From Butyriboletus loyo (taxonomy: Eukaryota > Basidiomycota > Agaricomycetes > Boletales > Boletaceae): DNA of 64,000 bases. Within the stretch, counting starts at the first letter, position 1. Every line of letters starts with the position of its first letter. The stretch lies in NCBI GenBank assembly GCA_038093515.1, contig JBBPSI010000088.1:32932-96931 (forward strand). Direction: 5' to 3'. The notes beneath the pieces are model-generated. The model was given only the letters and a program-made list of their open reading frames with translations. It had not been told where the DNA came from and searched no databases. The translations under genes and the position numbers were made by a program. This document shows positions 62,034 to 64,000 of this stretch, in pieces.

Positions 62034-63767
62034 CTACCACTCCAAGTCAGATGAATATTCCCCCTCTTCTATGTACGTCACTTCATCCATTTCCGACACT
62101 TCGTTTCGCTCAATGTCCGCAAACACCATCGTAGTCCTGTTTGCACCCGTATGGGATGGCGATGAGAAGCCGAACCCCGTATCGATCCCATAGCCCTGTC
62201 TGTCTCGTCGAAGATTGCGAGCATACATTACACGTATGCTCAAGATGAAGCGAGGGGTGAGCGTGAATAGAGGAACATTGAAGGCGACGAAGAGGACGGG
62301 GGGCAACCCCTTTGTGAGAGTGTCAAAGAGACATTGAGTCGGGAGGTTGACAAGGCCAAAGACCAGCGTGCTACCATGGGATGTCATCGTCAGCACACTT
62401 TGTTCCGCCAGACTGCGCGGAAATGACGTGACATACACTAAAAAATAAAGGATGCCTTGTCTGAAGAGCAGAATCATGTACCGGTTCACTTGCCACTGCT
62501 TGGTTATTCTGTACATTTGAACCGACTGCCGCACGAACTGGATGACCACCAAAACGCAGGTCACCGCACCCGGAATAAACTGTAGGAAAATGGTGTCTTC
62601 GATCCAAGGGTATAAGGTAGAAAAATTGCTACAGAATGAAAAGTCCAGCACGTGTACAGTAGTTGCTAATGAACAGTCAGGAATCTTTAGTACTTGGCAG
62701 TGTACGTATATGAACCTGGCTTACTTGATACGTTCTTGGGAATGTTGGTAATAACAGTGATGGTGGTGGTTAGAACAATGTACGGGACGAAGACCATGAG
62801 GAGTACGATGAGAATCAACCTCGACCGGTTGTACATCGCCCACACACGAAGGATCATCACCACTGATTTTCCATTGAACTTTAGCAATTAGAGAGAACAT
62901 CGGCACTGCAACTTACTATTGGCAGCAACAATAAAAAGAAGAAATGCGAATTGATTGAAAACATAGATTGCGTAGCCTGGAGGTAATCATGATGGAAGGG
63001 AAAACGTTTCAACGCTTGCGCTTACATCTGTTTGACCGATATCAGCCGCCTGTGTTCGACATGAGTAGATCATACATACGTCTATGAATATTGGGTTATC
63101 GACATTAGTATATCATGAAGTGTGAGAAAATTAAAATCCTACCTCCCCAGCCTCGGGCGTGAAGATAGTCCCATCTTAAATGGTGTCTGTCAGTGGTGTC
63201 AACTGTGTATCCGAAACTCTCACGTACTCAGGGATGTCGCTCTGATAACCGACTTGGAATGAGTATTCATCATGTATGAACAGTGACACCGTCGACTTAC
63301 ATGGCGGAATAACAACCAAGATAACGTACCTGTGAGAGATGAGTTTAGCCTACTAGTACGATCCAGACCTCAAAGATGCGATACACACAAGAATGAACAG
63401 GAAAGACACAAACGACCAGGGTCTATTCTGTGATTTCGTCAGCAACCTATCACGTGATCTAATTTCCCACCAACCCAAATATGTTCTATCTATACAGCTG
63501 GTCAGCTCTATGGCAGGTAAAGATATATGGGGGGTACGATACCTCGCTTGGAAACGTGAGGACTGAATCACGAGAATGAAGCGTTCACTTCAGCACAACG
63601 AAATGAACGACAGAATACGTTACTGACCGTAATCGTATCCAACGGCAGTGACGATTGCAACTGTATGCACTGATGAGATCAATCGACCAAAGAGCATTTC
63701 CGAGCTCACGGGACGCGCAATTGCTCTGTCGGAGCGCCACCAAGGTCTGCTGCAAACTGGGAGACAT
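62034..63767 (-). CDS. DUF6533-type multi-pass membrane protein, copy C
   Basis: The start at 63767 (MSPSLQQTLVALRQSNCAS) gives a 58-base exon 63710-63767, the size seen in copies A and B. A GTGAGC donor and the acceptor before AIVTAVGYDY confirm it. Small exons encode VLTFPSE and NRPWSFVSFLFIL, then VRYVILVVIPPC, TIFTPEAGE, and YAIYVFNQFAFLLFIVAAN. MILRVWAMYNRSRLILIVLL and the long exon with KQWQVNRYMILLFRQGILYF follow. The last exon has FNVPLFTLTPRFILSIRVMY, GIDTGFGFSS and an acidic tail ending at TAG 62034-62036. Function unknown. All motifs of the family are present and no break was seen. Confidence 0.8.
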
Positions 63768-64000
63768 GACATTTGCGTATGAATGGCAGAGCGAGCCCCG
63801 GGGGTGTATCGAGGGGATGGAAATTCACCTTTCGCGCAACTGCATGAAATACAGATCATATCGAGAGGCAGTGATGGATGGTGACTTGACATTGACCGGT
63901 TCCAATAATAAGCTGCCACTAGAGCCAACACTGGACGTGGCTAGAAGCGGTGCCACTATCCGCTTTAATGATACTAGTACCAGGACGGGTACTGCTACTA

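Noticed and set aside
63697..63767. Alternative start for DUF6533 copy C at 63697 (MLFGRLISSVHT)
   Set aside because: This segment is a 49-base intron. Using the ATG at 63767 recreates the 58-base first exon shared by all three paralogues.

Overview
The window reads as nuclear DNA of a filamentous basidiomycete. Every gene I could model is broken by many short introns (about 45-120 bases, GT...AG). The gene families are typical of Agaricomycetes: DUF6533-type membrane proteins, a fruit-body-type lectin, cospin-like beta-trefoil proteins, PDR-type ABC transporters and a lineage-expanded P-loop family. The mix resembles Rhizoctonia/Ceratobasidiaceae, but that placement is inference. No CRISPR array, bacterial operon, rRNA or tRNA was found.

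Layout. 1-10 kb is a duplicated accessory zone: a decayed WD40 gene, an intact WD40 gene (3842-5760), a decayed DUF6533 fragment and an intact DUF6533 gene (8221-9917, minus). 10-17 kb is gene-poor, with three short terminal-inverted-repeat elements and a frameshifted P-loop NTPase relic. 17.4-31.5 kb is core or housekeeping: the 75-kDa complex I subunit NDUFS1 (739 residues in 11 exons), a sugar-porter MFS transporter and a full-size PDR ABC transporter. 33.3-42.1 kb is a young, rearranged cluster of three intact beta-trefoil (I66 inhibitor-like) genes plus one broken copy. They sit in a ~2.7-kb direct duplication with an inverted sub-segment and inserted MITEs. 42.7-51.2 kb holds an SDR oxidoreductase, a Zrg17-like CDF zinc transporter, SURF6/Rrp14 and PTPA. 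51.6-64 kb returns to accessory DNA: a second DUF6533 gene, a third WD40 relic, a ferric reductase, a 143-residue fruit-body lectin, a transposase relic and a third intact DUF6533 gene.

How it fits together. The housekeeping genes (complex I, ribosome biogenesis, PP2A activation) serve unrelated core processes. The others share an interface-with-environment theme: drug/toxin efflux (PDR), sugar uptake, metal handling (ferric reductase, zinc carrier), and defence-type beta-trefoil inhibitors and lectin. No co-regulated pathway cluster is evident. The most unusual part is the beta-trefoil cluster, in which an unrecognised ORF family has been copied along with the inhibitor genes.

Exon models were built by hand from splice signals and reading-frame continuity. 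Family names rest on motif recognition, not on a database search.
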